Part shown: one piece after another, positions 32,281-39,289 of the stretch
Numbering within the stretch: position 1 is the stretch's first letter
Layout: each line of letters starts with the position of its first letter
DNA from: DATKKX01 sp035542775
GTDB lineage: Bacteria; Planctomycetota; Phycisphaerae; UBA1845; UTPLA1
NCBI GenBank assembly: GCA_035542775.1
Contig: DATKKX010000514.1
Coordinates: forward strand, 1 to 49,240
Reading direction: 5' to 3'
Length of the DNA: 49,240 nt
Made by a program: the position numbers and the translations under genes
Notes under the pieces: generated by a model
What the model was told of the DNA's origin: nothing
Database searches by the model: none
Seen by the model: the letters and a program-made list of their open reading frames with translations, nothing else

Positions 32281-33498
32281 ATGTCTGACACCCGCCGCCT
32301 CGAACCCGTCGTTCAATGCATCGCTCTGAGCAAGGTTTTTCAGGACTTCTGGGGCCGTGACCGGGTTCTGGCCGTCGACAAGCTCGATCTCGAGATCAGC
32401 CCGGGCGAGATCTTCGGCCTGCTGGGGCCGAACGGTTCGGGCAAGACGACGACCATCAAGATGCTTCTGGGCCTGCTGTACCCCACCAGCGGCGCGGCCA
32501 GGATCTTCGGCCGCCCCCCGACCGACACGATGATCAAGAGCCGGATCGGCTTCATGCCGGAGGAGTCCTACCTCTACCGGTACTTGAACGCTTACGAAAC
32601 ACTGGACTATTACGGGCGGCTCTTCAAGCTGGACGGTCATGAACGACGCAGGCGAACCGAGCAACTGATCGAGATGGTCGGCCTGAAGCGGGCGGCGGGG
32701 CGGGCCGTCGGCACGTACTCGAAGGGGATGGCCCGGCGGATCGGGCTGGCCCAGGCGCTGATCAACGACCCGGACCTGTTGATCCTGGACGAGCCCACGA
32801 CCGGACTGGACCCGGTGGGGACCCGGCAGATCAAGGACGTGATCAAGACCTTGGGCCGGCGCGGCAAGACGGTGATTCTGTGCAGCCATCTGCTGGCGGA
32901 CGTGGAGGATGTCTGCGACCGCGTGGCGATCATGTACGGAGGGCGATGCCAGGCCCTCGGCACGGTGCGAGAGTTGCTCCAGCGACAGGACATCACGCAG
33001 ATCACGACGCGGCTGCTGGATCCGGCGTTGATCGGCCGGATTCGACAGATCGTGGCCGAGTCCGGCAGTGAGGTGCTTTCGGTGGATCATCCGACGGACC
33101 GATTGGAGGCTTTGTTTCTTCGCGTCGTGGGCCAGGCCCAGCGCGAGAGGCTGCAGACCAGCGGTGCGGAATCGACGCTCGGCGTATCGCAGTTCCTGAC
33201 CGGTTCGGGGGGCGAGGGTGAGGATGCCTCTCTGGTCGAATCTCTCGTAAAGGCGGGCAAAGAGCCGGTGACGGACAGGGAAGGTGCGCGGCGCGGCTCG
33301 GAGGAGCCGGTGGAGGCGGCCGTGCCTCTGCGAACCGACCTGATTGCGGCGCTTGCCGCCGAGAAGCCGACATCGCCGCCGGGGCCACCCGGGGACAAGA
33401 CGAAGCCGTCGATGGATGAACCCATCGAAGCGCCGATCCCGCAGGAGCGGCCGGACGAGTCGGTCTTGAAGCGATTGGTGAAACCGGACGATGAATGA
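32281..33498 (+). CDS. ABC transporter ATP-binding protein with long C-terminal extension
   Basis: 405 aa. Walker A LLGPNGSGKTTTIKM, Q loop at GFMPEES, signature YSKGMARRIGLAQAL (a KGM variant of LSGGQ common in ABC-2 exporters), Walker B LLILDEPTTGLD and the H-loop CSHLLADVED. About 105 residues after the nucleotide-binding domain (from ~300) are acidic and Pro-rich with no fold I recognise. Family role: powers export by an ABC-2 permease, almost certainly the next gene, whose start overlaps this one by 8 bp. The NosF/GldA/CcmA type of ATPase is the closest match by motif. Ribosome site GGAGAA about 11 nt upstream. Confidence 0.93.
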   Translation: MSDTRRLEPVVQCIALSKVFQDFWGRDRVLAVDKLDLEISPGEIFGLLGPNGSGKTTTIKMLLGLLYPTSGAARIFGRPPTDTMIKSRIGFMPEESYLYRYLNAYETLDYYGRLFKLDGHERRRRTEQLIEMVGLKRAAGRAVGTYSKGMARRIGLAQALINDPDLLILDEPTTGLDPVGTRQIKDVIKTLGRRGKTVILCSHLLADVEDVCDRVAIMYGGRCQALGTVRELLQRQDITQITTRLLDPALIGRIRQIVAESGSEVLSVDHPTDRLEALFLRVVGQAQRERLQTSGAESTLGVSQFLTGSGGEGEDASLVESLVKAGKEPVTDREGARRGSEEPVEAAVPLRTDLIAALAAEKPTSPPGPPGDKTKPSMDEPIEAPIPQERPDESVLKRLVKPDDE

Positions 33499-35221
33499 GA
33501 ACTACAGCTTCTCCCTGGTCATGATCGCGTTCGCCTGTGTAATGACTCTGGTCACACTGGTGTACGTGATTCACTGCGCATTCAGCCGCCAGGCCGGCGA
33601 GATCTGCGGGTGGGAATGGCGGGGGGCCGCGCGACGGATCGCGGCGGTGGCGCGTACCACCATGGCGGAAGGCGTCCGCGCAAAGATCGCTTCTGGCTTT
33701 GCCCTGATGATCCTTATTGCCGTGCCCGTCTTTTGGCTGACCGCCGAGGGCGACGGGACGATCAAGGGCCGGGTGCAGATGTTCATCACATACTCGCTCG
33801 GCTTCGCGGGATTTGTGCTGTCGCTGCTGGCGATCTTCTTTTCCTGCCGGTCATTGTCGGCCGAGATCGCCAGCCGGCAGATTTACGCCATCGCCAGCAA
33901 GCCGATACCTCGCTGGCAGCTTCTGGCCGGCAAGTGGGTCGGCATCATGGTCTTCAACTTCTCGCTTATGCTGATCGTGGCGGCCGCCACGTACGCCGGC
34001 ACACGCGGCATCATAGCGCGGTTCAAGACGCATCTGGCACACGAGCTCGTCACCTATGGCGGCATCACCGCAGATCAGGCAGAAGCCACGGTTGCCGCCC
34101 TGGATCGCGTCAAGGGCGTCGGCAAAACGGGCGCCGAGAGCCCTATCATCGGCGTGTTCGCCGAGACGCTGGGCTGGCCGGACCAACAGATTCAGGACAT
34201 GCTCATCAAGCTGCCGGAGGCGACACGAGTTGACCTGCGCAGATTCGACGAAATGCGCCGGCAGGTGCTGGTGGCCCGGGCCTCGGTCAGTCCGGAGTTG
34301 CCCGACCTCAGCAAGGTGGTCGAGGAGGCTTATCAGAAGCTGAAGAACGAGCAGGGCCTGCCGGAGGGCTGGTCGGACAGCCGCATTCGCGATGAGATCC
34401 GCAACGCAATGATGGGCCCGCTGCTCACCGTTCCGCCGGGCATGGTCCGCGAATGGAGGCTGAAGGGGCCGCAACCCGAAAAAAAAAGCGACTTCATCAT
34501 GAGCGTCCGGTTCAAGATCCAGGCGTTCGCGGATCTGTCGGCCGCAACGATCAACGGCGAGACGTTGGAGAAGGACACGCTGTTGTGCGGCTGGGGCGTC
34601 GGCGATCCCAGCAAGCCGACTTCGTTTGAGCAGGAAGCTTTCTACCCGGTGAGGACATGGGCCGAGTTTGAGATACCGGTCAACTGCGTGGAGCCTGACG
34701 GCACCATCCGGTTGTTCTTCGCCAACCTGGATCCACGACGAGTGGACGCGACGTTCGATCTGCCCAACGGGATTCAAGTGCTGTATCGGACGGGCTCGTT
34801 TGAGAAGAACATCTTCCAGACGGCTCTGGCGATCATGATTCCGGTCATTTGCCTGACCTCGTTCGGTGTGTGCGCCTCGACGTTTCTCAGCTTGCCGGTG
34901 GGATCGTTGATCATCATCACATTGTTCGTCCTGTCGATTTCGATGGGTTTCGTGGCGGAGTCTTTCGCGGCAACGCCGGAATACGTTCCCCCCAAGCCGC
35001 CGCTGGACTACCAGATCCGGAAGGCGGCGGTCGATGCCGTTGGCTGGATCCTGTACATCGGTGACGTCGATCCGGTACGGAAGTTGATTGAGGGCCGGGC
35101 CGTGGGCTGGCCGGTGCTGTGGGAGAACTGCTGGAAGCAGGTGCTGATCAAGAGTCTGGCGGTGATGGCCATTGGCGTGCTGATCCTGCGGCGGCGGGAG
35201 CTTGCGGCGGTGATCGTGTAA
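33491..35221 (+). CDS. ABC-2 type permease with large extracytoplasmic domain
   Basis: 576 aa, overlapping the ATPase gene by 8 bp. Membrane helices at about 8-28, 68-88, 98-125 and 150-172. A ~260-residue extracytoplasmic region (about 175-435) follows, then three or four more helices, the last at about 550-570. ASRQIYAIASKPIPRWQLL is the counterpart of the conserved cytoplasmic stretch in the divergent permease at 25940. The outside domain includes a helical part (DLRRFDEMRRQVLVAR) and a beta-rich part (TIRLFFANLDPRRVDATF). Such insertions often bind the exported or handled substrate. The substrate is unknown. Confidence 0.87.
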   Translation: MNENYSFSLVMIAFACVMTLVTLVYVIHCAFSRQAGEICGWEWRGAARRIAAVARTTMAEGVRAKIASGFALMILIAVPVFWLTAEGDGTIKGRVQMFITYSLGFAGFVLSLLAIFFSCRSLSAEIASRQIYAIASKPIPRWQLLAGKWVGIMVFNFSLMLIVAAATYAGTRGIIARFKTHLAHELVTYGGITADQAEATVAALDRVKGVGKTGAESPIIGVFAETLGWPDQQIQDMLIKLPEATRVDLRRFDEMRRQVLVARASVSPELPDLSKVVEEAYQKLKNEQGLPEGWSDSRIRDEIRNAMMGPLLTVPPGMVREWRLKGPQPEKKSDFIMSVRFKIQAFADLSAATINGETLEKDTLLCGWGVGDPSKPTSFEQEAFYPVRTWAEFEIPVNCVEPDGTIRLFFANLDPRRVDATFDLPNGIQVLYRTGSFEKNIFQTALAIMIPVICLTSFGVCASTFLSLPVGSLIIITLFVLSISMGFVAESFAATPEYVPPKPPLDYQIRKAAVDAVGWILYIGDVDPVRKLIEGRAVGWPVLWENCWKQVLIKSLAVMAIGVLILRRRELAAVIV

Positions 35222-35293
35222 GAGGCCTGGCGGGAAGCGCCAAGCGGCGGACCGCCGTCGGCGGCGGCCGGTCGGCGCAGATTGAAAGAAACC

Positions 35294-37048
35294 ATGCGTC
35301 CTTCGACTCGAAAATGGATTCTTCTGGCCGCGGCCGCGGCGGTCTTCTACGCGGCGTCGACGCAGGTGAGGCCGCTCGACGATCTGCGCACAGGTGAGAA
35401 CCTGGCCCTGCCGGCCTTGCCCGAGAAAGCGCAGCCTTCCATGCTGCTCACTCCGCTCCTGGCGGTCGGTCGCGCGCCGCTGGTGGACTACCTCTGGATG
35501 CGGGCCACGACGCTGAAGGATGAAGGCCGCTTCTTCGATGCCTATCAGCTTTCGCAGATGATCTGCGAGTTGCAGCCCAAGTTCGCCAGCGTATGGGCGT
35601 TCCAGGCCTGGAACATGTCCTACAACATCTCGGTCACGCTGCGAACGCCGGAGGAACGATGGCGATGGGTCCGTAACGGCTACGAGCTCCTCCGCGACAA
35701 GGGCATTCCGTTGAACCCCACCAGCACGCAGCTCTACCGCGAGCTGGCCTGGATTCTGTTCCACAAAGTCGGCGACTACATGGACGAATGGCACTATTAC
35801 TACAAGCTGCAATTCGCCCTGCAGATGGAGGACATTCTGGGAGAGCCGCCGGACGATTATGTCCGCCCCGGGCGCGTCCGCGGCGATTACTATCGGGACT
35901 ACGACTTCAAGTCCCTGGCCGAGGCGCCGGCAACATTCGAGGAGCTGTCGAAAAAGCCGGGCGTGGCGCCGTTCGTCGAACGGCTCAAGGAGTTCGGCTT
36001 TGACGCCGGCAAGGAAGGTATTTTTCTGGGACTGCTGTCGGCGCTGAAGAAAAGCGACGTCCGCCTGCCCAACGTGAGGCCCGGCGAGGAGGCCAACAGG
36101 CTCCATGACCTGGAAGCCTTTATGAGCGATCCGGCCACCCGAGAGGCGCAGGTGGCGATTGAGCATTTCTGGCGGGCCCAGCGCCTGAAGAACGAGGTCA
36201 AGCTGGATCCCCAGCGAATCCTCGATTTGCAGAAGACCTACGACCTGACTTTCGACTTCCGCCTGCCGGACTCCCACGCCCTGTACTGGGCCTACATCGG
36301 GCTGGAGAAGGGCATCGACACCCGTGAATACATCGACGTTCACAGGCTGAACACAAACCGCCTTGAGTTCTTCTGCCTGCAGAAGATATTCCATCGCGGT
36401 CGCATGGCGATGAGCCCGAATGCCCGGCTCGGCGAGCCGCCCCTCTTTTCTCCCGACCTTCGGGTGGTGCCGGTCCTGTTCGACGCGTACCTGCGGGACT
36501 CGGAGAAGTACCTCAACCGGGAGAAGGAGAACAAGGTGGTCTCGACCAACTTCGAGACGGGCTTCGTGGGTTTCGTTCGCAGCGCGATTCTCCGTTACTA
36601 CGAGGCGGGGATGGAGAAGGAAGCCCGGGAGAAATTCGATTATCTGAAGGAGCACTTCCCCGACCCCATGTATGACAAAGGGCTCAGCGGATTCATCGCC
36701 AAGCAGTTCCTCCTGGATCGGGAGCTGGGCGATCATCGCGTGGCCATGAGCCGCATCGGGCTGCTGGTTCGCGATGCCATGCTGATGTACGCCTACGACG
36801 AGGACGACCAGGCCGTGCGCCGCATGAACCGCGCCAAGCAGGTGTACGACACGTATCAGCAGGGAACCTCTTCCGATCGCATGAAGATTCCGCGAACCTT
36901 CGCGCAGATCGTGGAGGAAGTCGTGCAGGGCGCCGACTGGGGCAGGGGGCCGCGCGACACCTACGAAAAGGTGTGCCGGAAACTGGGGATCGAACCGCTC
37001 CCACAGGCGCCAACCAGCGCGCCGGCCGAAGGTGCTCTCGCGCCTTAG
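35294..37048 (+). CDS. membrane-anchored helical-repeat (TPR-like) protein
   Basis: 584 aa from ATG 35294; a TTG at 35282 is possible. One N-terminal anchor or signal (WILLAAAAAVFYAAST), then an almost entirely helical protein rich in Trp/Tyr. TPR-like elements include ATTLKDEGRFFDAYQLSQM and ASVWAFQAWNMSYNI, and about 440 further residues have helical spacing. No family name is certain. It follows the permease by 72 bp on the same strand as the last gene of the run, so it is probably the extracytoplasmic partner or adaptor of the SPFH/ABC assembly (inference from order). Confidence 0.78.
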   Translation: MRPSTRKWILLAAAAAVFYAASTQVRPLDDLRTGENLALPALPEKAQPSMLLTPLLAVGRAPLVDYLWMRATTLKDEGRFFDAYQLSQMICELQPKFASVWAFQAWNMSYNISVTLRTPEERWRWVRNGYELLRDKGIPLNPTSTQLYRELAWILFHKVGDYMDEWHYYYKLQFALQMEDILGEPPDDYVRPGRVRGDYYRDYDFKSLAEAPATFEELSKKPGVAPFVERLKEFGFDAGKEGIFLGLLSALKKSDVRLPNVRPGEEANRLHDLEAFMSDPATREAQVAIEHFWRAQRLKNEVKLDPQRILDLQKTYDLTFDFRLPDSHALYWAYIGLEKGIDTREYIDVHRLNTNRLEFFCLQKIFHRGRMAMSPNARLGEPPLFSPDLRVVPVLFDAYLRDSEKYLNREKENKVVSTNFETGFVGFVRSAILRYYEAGMEKEAREKFDYLKEHFPDPMYDKGLSGFIAKQFLLDRELGDHRVAMSRIGLLVRDAMLMYAYDEDDQAVRRMNRAKQVYDTYQQGTSSDRMKIPRTFAQIVEEVVQGADWGRGPRDTYEKVCRKLGIEPLPQAPTSAPAEGALAP

Positions 37049-37058
37049 CTCGAACTGA

Positions 37059-37092
37059 TCACCACGAACAACGCGAAGACCACGAAGAAGCC
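37059..37092. repeat. CACGAAG-type dispersed repeat, partial copy
   Basis: GATCACCACGAACAACGCG and following bases just after the stop of the 35294 gene. It shares the GATCACCACG start and 8-9 bp periodicity with the arms of the repeat at 22038-22210. Confidence 0.45.
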
Positions 37093-37149
37093 TGCTGAGG
37101 AAATGGTTCAAAGGCTTCGGAAGCGAAGAGACGCGGTTGATCGTCGCGC

Positions 37150-37914
37150 TCACATGGCGGCTATCATATCGTCGGTAACTGACCGCAGATCCGGCACGAT
37201 CACATCCGCGAGCGACAACTTATCGGCACTGCATCCGCTTTGAACCGCCAGCACGCGCATCCCGGCCGACTTGGCGGCGGCGATTCCGTGGGCGCTGTCC
37301 TCTATCACCAGGCACTCCGCCGCGGACAGACCGCGGGACGGACCGCAGGAGACGCAGGCCGGTGGAACCCGCCCGACTGCTCCTGATGAGGCCGGAGAGA
37401 CTGCGAGTCCTCGGGCCTGTAGCGATGACGTTGCCCGCTGCTGCAGAAGTTCCAGAGTCCGCAAGAACCCTGCCGGATCAGGCTTCGAGATGGTCACGTC
37501 GTCGGAAGATACGATGATGGGGAAATATCGCGACAAGCCGGCGTGTCGCAGGATCGTCTCAATCTCCACGCGCCGGGCTCCGCTGCAAAGGGCCAACGGC
37601 CACCGCTCTGACGCCCGGGCGACGAAGGCGGTCACACCGGGGAGTGGTTCGATCCCGCGGGCGATCCTGGCAAGGTATGCTGCGTTCTTTGCTTCGAGAA
37701 GGCGGCCGGTCCGTTGGTCGTCAAGGGGAAGGCGCAGATCCGCGAAGATACTGCGGATGACGGCCGGGTCGTTGAGTCCTACGTACTTCTGGAAGTACTG
37801 CGTTTGCGAAAGGCGGATGTCTCGCTCAGCCAGTACGCTGTTGAAGGCCTGATAGTGCAGCGGCTCGGTATCGGCGATGACGCCGTCGCAGTCAAAAATG
37901 ATGGCCCGGATCAT
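37150..37914 (-). CDS. HAD-superfamily hydrolase with in-frame insert
   Basis: 255 aa from ATG 37914; ATG 37941 would add nine residues. The open frame runs to 38451 but crosses a terminator and another gene. Motif I FDCDGVIADTE (nucleophile Asp and Asp+2), helical cap, motif II LCSGARR, motif III KPDPAGFL and motif IV LVIEDSAHGIAAAKSAGM place it with beta-PGM/phosphoglycolate-type phosphatases. Between motif III and motif IV about 37 extra residues (RATSSLQARGLAVSPASSG and on) replace a loop of a few residues. The DNA of this insert is palindromic. Whether the enzyme still folds is unknown; the core motifs are intact. Substrate unknown. Confidence 0.82.
   Translation of the reverse strand: MIRAIIFDCDGVIADTEPLHYQAFNSVLAERDIRLSQTQYFQKYVGLNDPAVIRSIFADLRLPLDDQRTGRLLEAKNAAYLARIARGIEPLPGVTAFVARASERWPLALCSGARRVEIETILRHAGLSRYFPIIVSSDDVTISKPDPAGFLRTLELLQQRATSSLQARGLAVSPASSGAVGRVPPACVSCGPSRGLSAAECLVIEDSAHGIAAAKSAGMRVLAVQSGCSADKLSLADVIVPDLRSVTDDMIAAM
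37320..37437. repeat. palindromic in-frame insert within the HAD gene
   Basis: The stretch encoding the extra loop holds two inverted repeats. One is CCGCGG-acaga-CCGCGG (37320-37336). The other is a longer imperfect hairpin from AGGCC (37389-37393) to GGCCT (37414-37418), with an inner GACT-gcg-AGTC stem. The length is a multiple of three, so the frame is preserved. It looks like a REP- or MITE-like element lodged in a gene; boundaries are approximate. Confidence 0.45.
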
Positions 37915-37956
37915 GCGGGCAATGATATCTCGGCGGGCCATGAGCCGATAGAGCGA

Positions 37957-37989
37957 CAAAAGCCCCCGGTCCATTTGGCCCGGGGCTCT
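37957..37989 (-). terminator. rho-independent terminator after the Cys-rich exported-protein gene
   Basis: On the minus strand, AGCCCC-GGG, a loop of about 9 nt (CCAAATGGA), then CCG-GGGGCT, followed directly by TTTTGTC. The stem is 6 bp plus a mismatch and 2 more bp. It lies 30 bp past the stop of the 38021-38962 gene and just before the HAD gene, so it separates their transcripts and argues against the HAD protein starting further upstream. Confidence 0.7.
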
Positions 37990-38020
37990 GATTAGTCTGA
38001 CACTGCAGACCGCAAGCGGC

Positions 38021-38962
38021 TCAATCATCGTCATCCGGCGGGTCGTCGTGCCGCTCGTCCTGGCCCCAGCGCTCGCGCGGTGGGTCTGTCCTGGCTTTGC
38101 GATCGAGTTGCCGGTCGCGGTTCCGTTCGAGCTTCCGGGGTGGCTCGGGTCCATCCCTGGACTCCCGCGGTGCAACGGACTCGCCACGATCCTTGTCGCC
38201 TCGCCACATGCCTCGGCCCGCGCCGGGTCCTCTATCGTCCCGCCACTTGCCGCGGCCCGGTCCGTCGGCAGGAGGTCGACAGCACTTGCCCGGCCAGCAT
38301 GACCCATCTCGCCAGCGCATTCCGTCGCCCGGCCAGCGATCGCACCGTTGTCCGCAGAAGGGGCAAATCCCGGGGCATCCGTCCCGCCCCTCCGACCATC
38401 GATCGTGCCAGCGGTGCCAGAGCATCCGGCCGCCCGGGCCATCGAAGTCACGTCCGCGCTGCCATGGCCCCGGGCGGATGTATCTCTCGAACATCTCCGG
38501 CCGGTCGGCCGAGCTCACTGGAGCAGGACCGATTTCTCGCAAAGCCTGAGCCACGGCCTCACGGAACATCTGATCCAGTTCTGCTCTGTGCCGACGCAGC
38601 GTCTGAGCCATGGCGCGCTCGAGAGCCCTGCGCATTCGCAGTTCCTGATCCTGATGGGCCGGCGGCGGATTTTCAGGAGCGCGTTGCGCGGCCCAGGCCG
38701 ATCTCCAGCGGTTTCCTTGTCGGCGAGGGCCCTCTCGCGGACCGCCGTCTCGGGGCGGATCGGCCGCCATATCACGCCGGGCCATCTGCCGGCGCACTGC
38801 CTGTCCGAATTGGCCCGGCGCGATCGTGTCACCGTTGTCTCGTTCGCTCCTTTCGAAGGCCTGGTCGAGGAACTGCGGCCTCTCGTTGGGGGGCGGGAGC
38901 ATCGCCCCGACGAACAGGAACAGCCCGTTCGCGGCAGCCATTGTCAACATTCCGGTAATCAT
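38021..38962 (-). CDS. exported low-complexity Arg/Pro/Asp-rich protein with Cys cluster
   Basis: 313 aa. A strong ribosome site (TTGGGAGA, 7 nt) precedes the ATG at 38962, and a terminator follows the gene, which together make this strand real although other frames are open here. A hydrophobic N-terminus (MLTMAAANGLFLFVGAMLP) suggests export or anchoring. A helical middle part (ALERAMAQTLRRHRAELDQM) is followed by a Cys/Trp-rich block (CPGICPFCGQRCDRWPG, then CWPGKCC), possibly metal-binding or disulfide-rich. A long charged, disordered tail ends in DDPPDDDD. No family recognised. Confidence 0.65.
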   Translation of the reverse strand: MITGMLTMAAANGLFLFVGAMLPPPNERPQFLDQAFERSERDNGDTIAPGQFGQAVRRQMARRDMAADPPRDGGPREGPRRQGNRWRSAWAAQRAPENPPPAHQDQELRMRRALERAMAQTLRRHRAELDQMFREAVAQALREIGPAPVSSADRPEMFERYIRPGPWQRGRDFDGPGGRMLWHRWHDRWSEGRDGCPGICPFCGQRCDRWPGDGMRWRDGSCWPGKCCRPPADGPGRGKWRDDRGPGAGRGMWRGDKDRGESVAPRESRDGPEPPRKLERNRDRQLDRKARTDPPRERWGQDERHDDPPDDDD

Positions 38963-39195
38963 GTTGTGTCTCCCAAGTCGCTCGCCGCATCCAGCGGTTG
39001 TCGCCCGACCGTCGATGCTCGCAATCGGATCGGCGGTCCATATGTCACAACGCCGGATGGGTGTCGATATTGCCCTGTATGGGTCGAGGCCGCGCCCCCT
39101 GGAAAGGCCGCATCAAGCGGCCGCCGGCGTCAAAACGGGGCGTTAGGTCTTCGCCCCACGGCCGTTTAGCTCAATCAGCGGGAGTGTAGCGCTGT

Positions 39196-39222
39196 TTGAC
39201 GACAGAGGCATCCTGTTACAAT
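39196..39222 (+). promoter_or_regulatory. extended -10 promoter for the 39290 gene
   Basis: TTGACG (39196-39201) and TACAAT (39217-39222) separated by 15 bp, with TG one base before the -10 (TGTTACAAT), an extended -10 element that tolerates short spacing. It predicts a ~60-nt leader before ATG 39290. The remainder of 38963-39195 holds nothing else assigned; the bases from 39160 resemble the 5' half of a tRNA but do not fold as one. Confidence 0.45.
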
Positions 39223-39289
39223 GCCCGATCCAGTCCGGGCGTATCGAGGGATGCTCATCGGGCGGAAATGCTCACAGGGAGTCTGTTCA

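Noticed and set aside
33851..37153. A 1100-codon open frame on the minus strand across the permease and helical-repeat genes
   Set aside because: It is antisense to two genes with clear membrane and motif content, and its own translation is Arg/His/Leu-rich without motifs; an artefact of GC-rich codon use.
37915..38451. N-terminal extension of the HAD hydrolase
   Set aside because: It crosses a terminator and lies in another frame of the Cys-rich exported-protein gene; the translation is low complexity and HAD motif I is normally at the N-terminus.
39160..39225. tRNA-like sequence (GGCCGTTTAGCTCA start)
   Set aside because: The D-arm looks right, but the anticodon loop is one base short, the T-arm does not pair and no 3' acceptor strand exists; promoter elements occupy the same bases.
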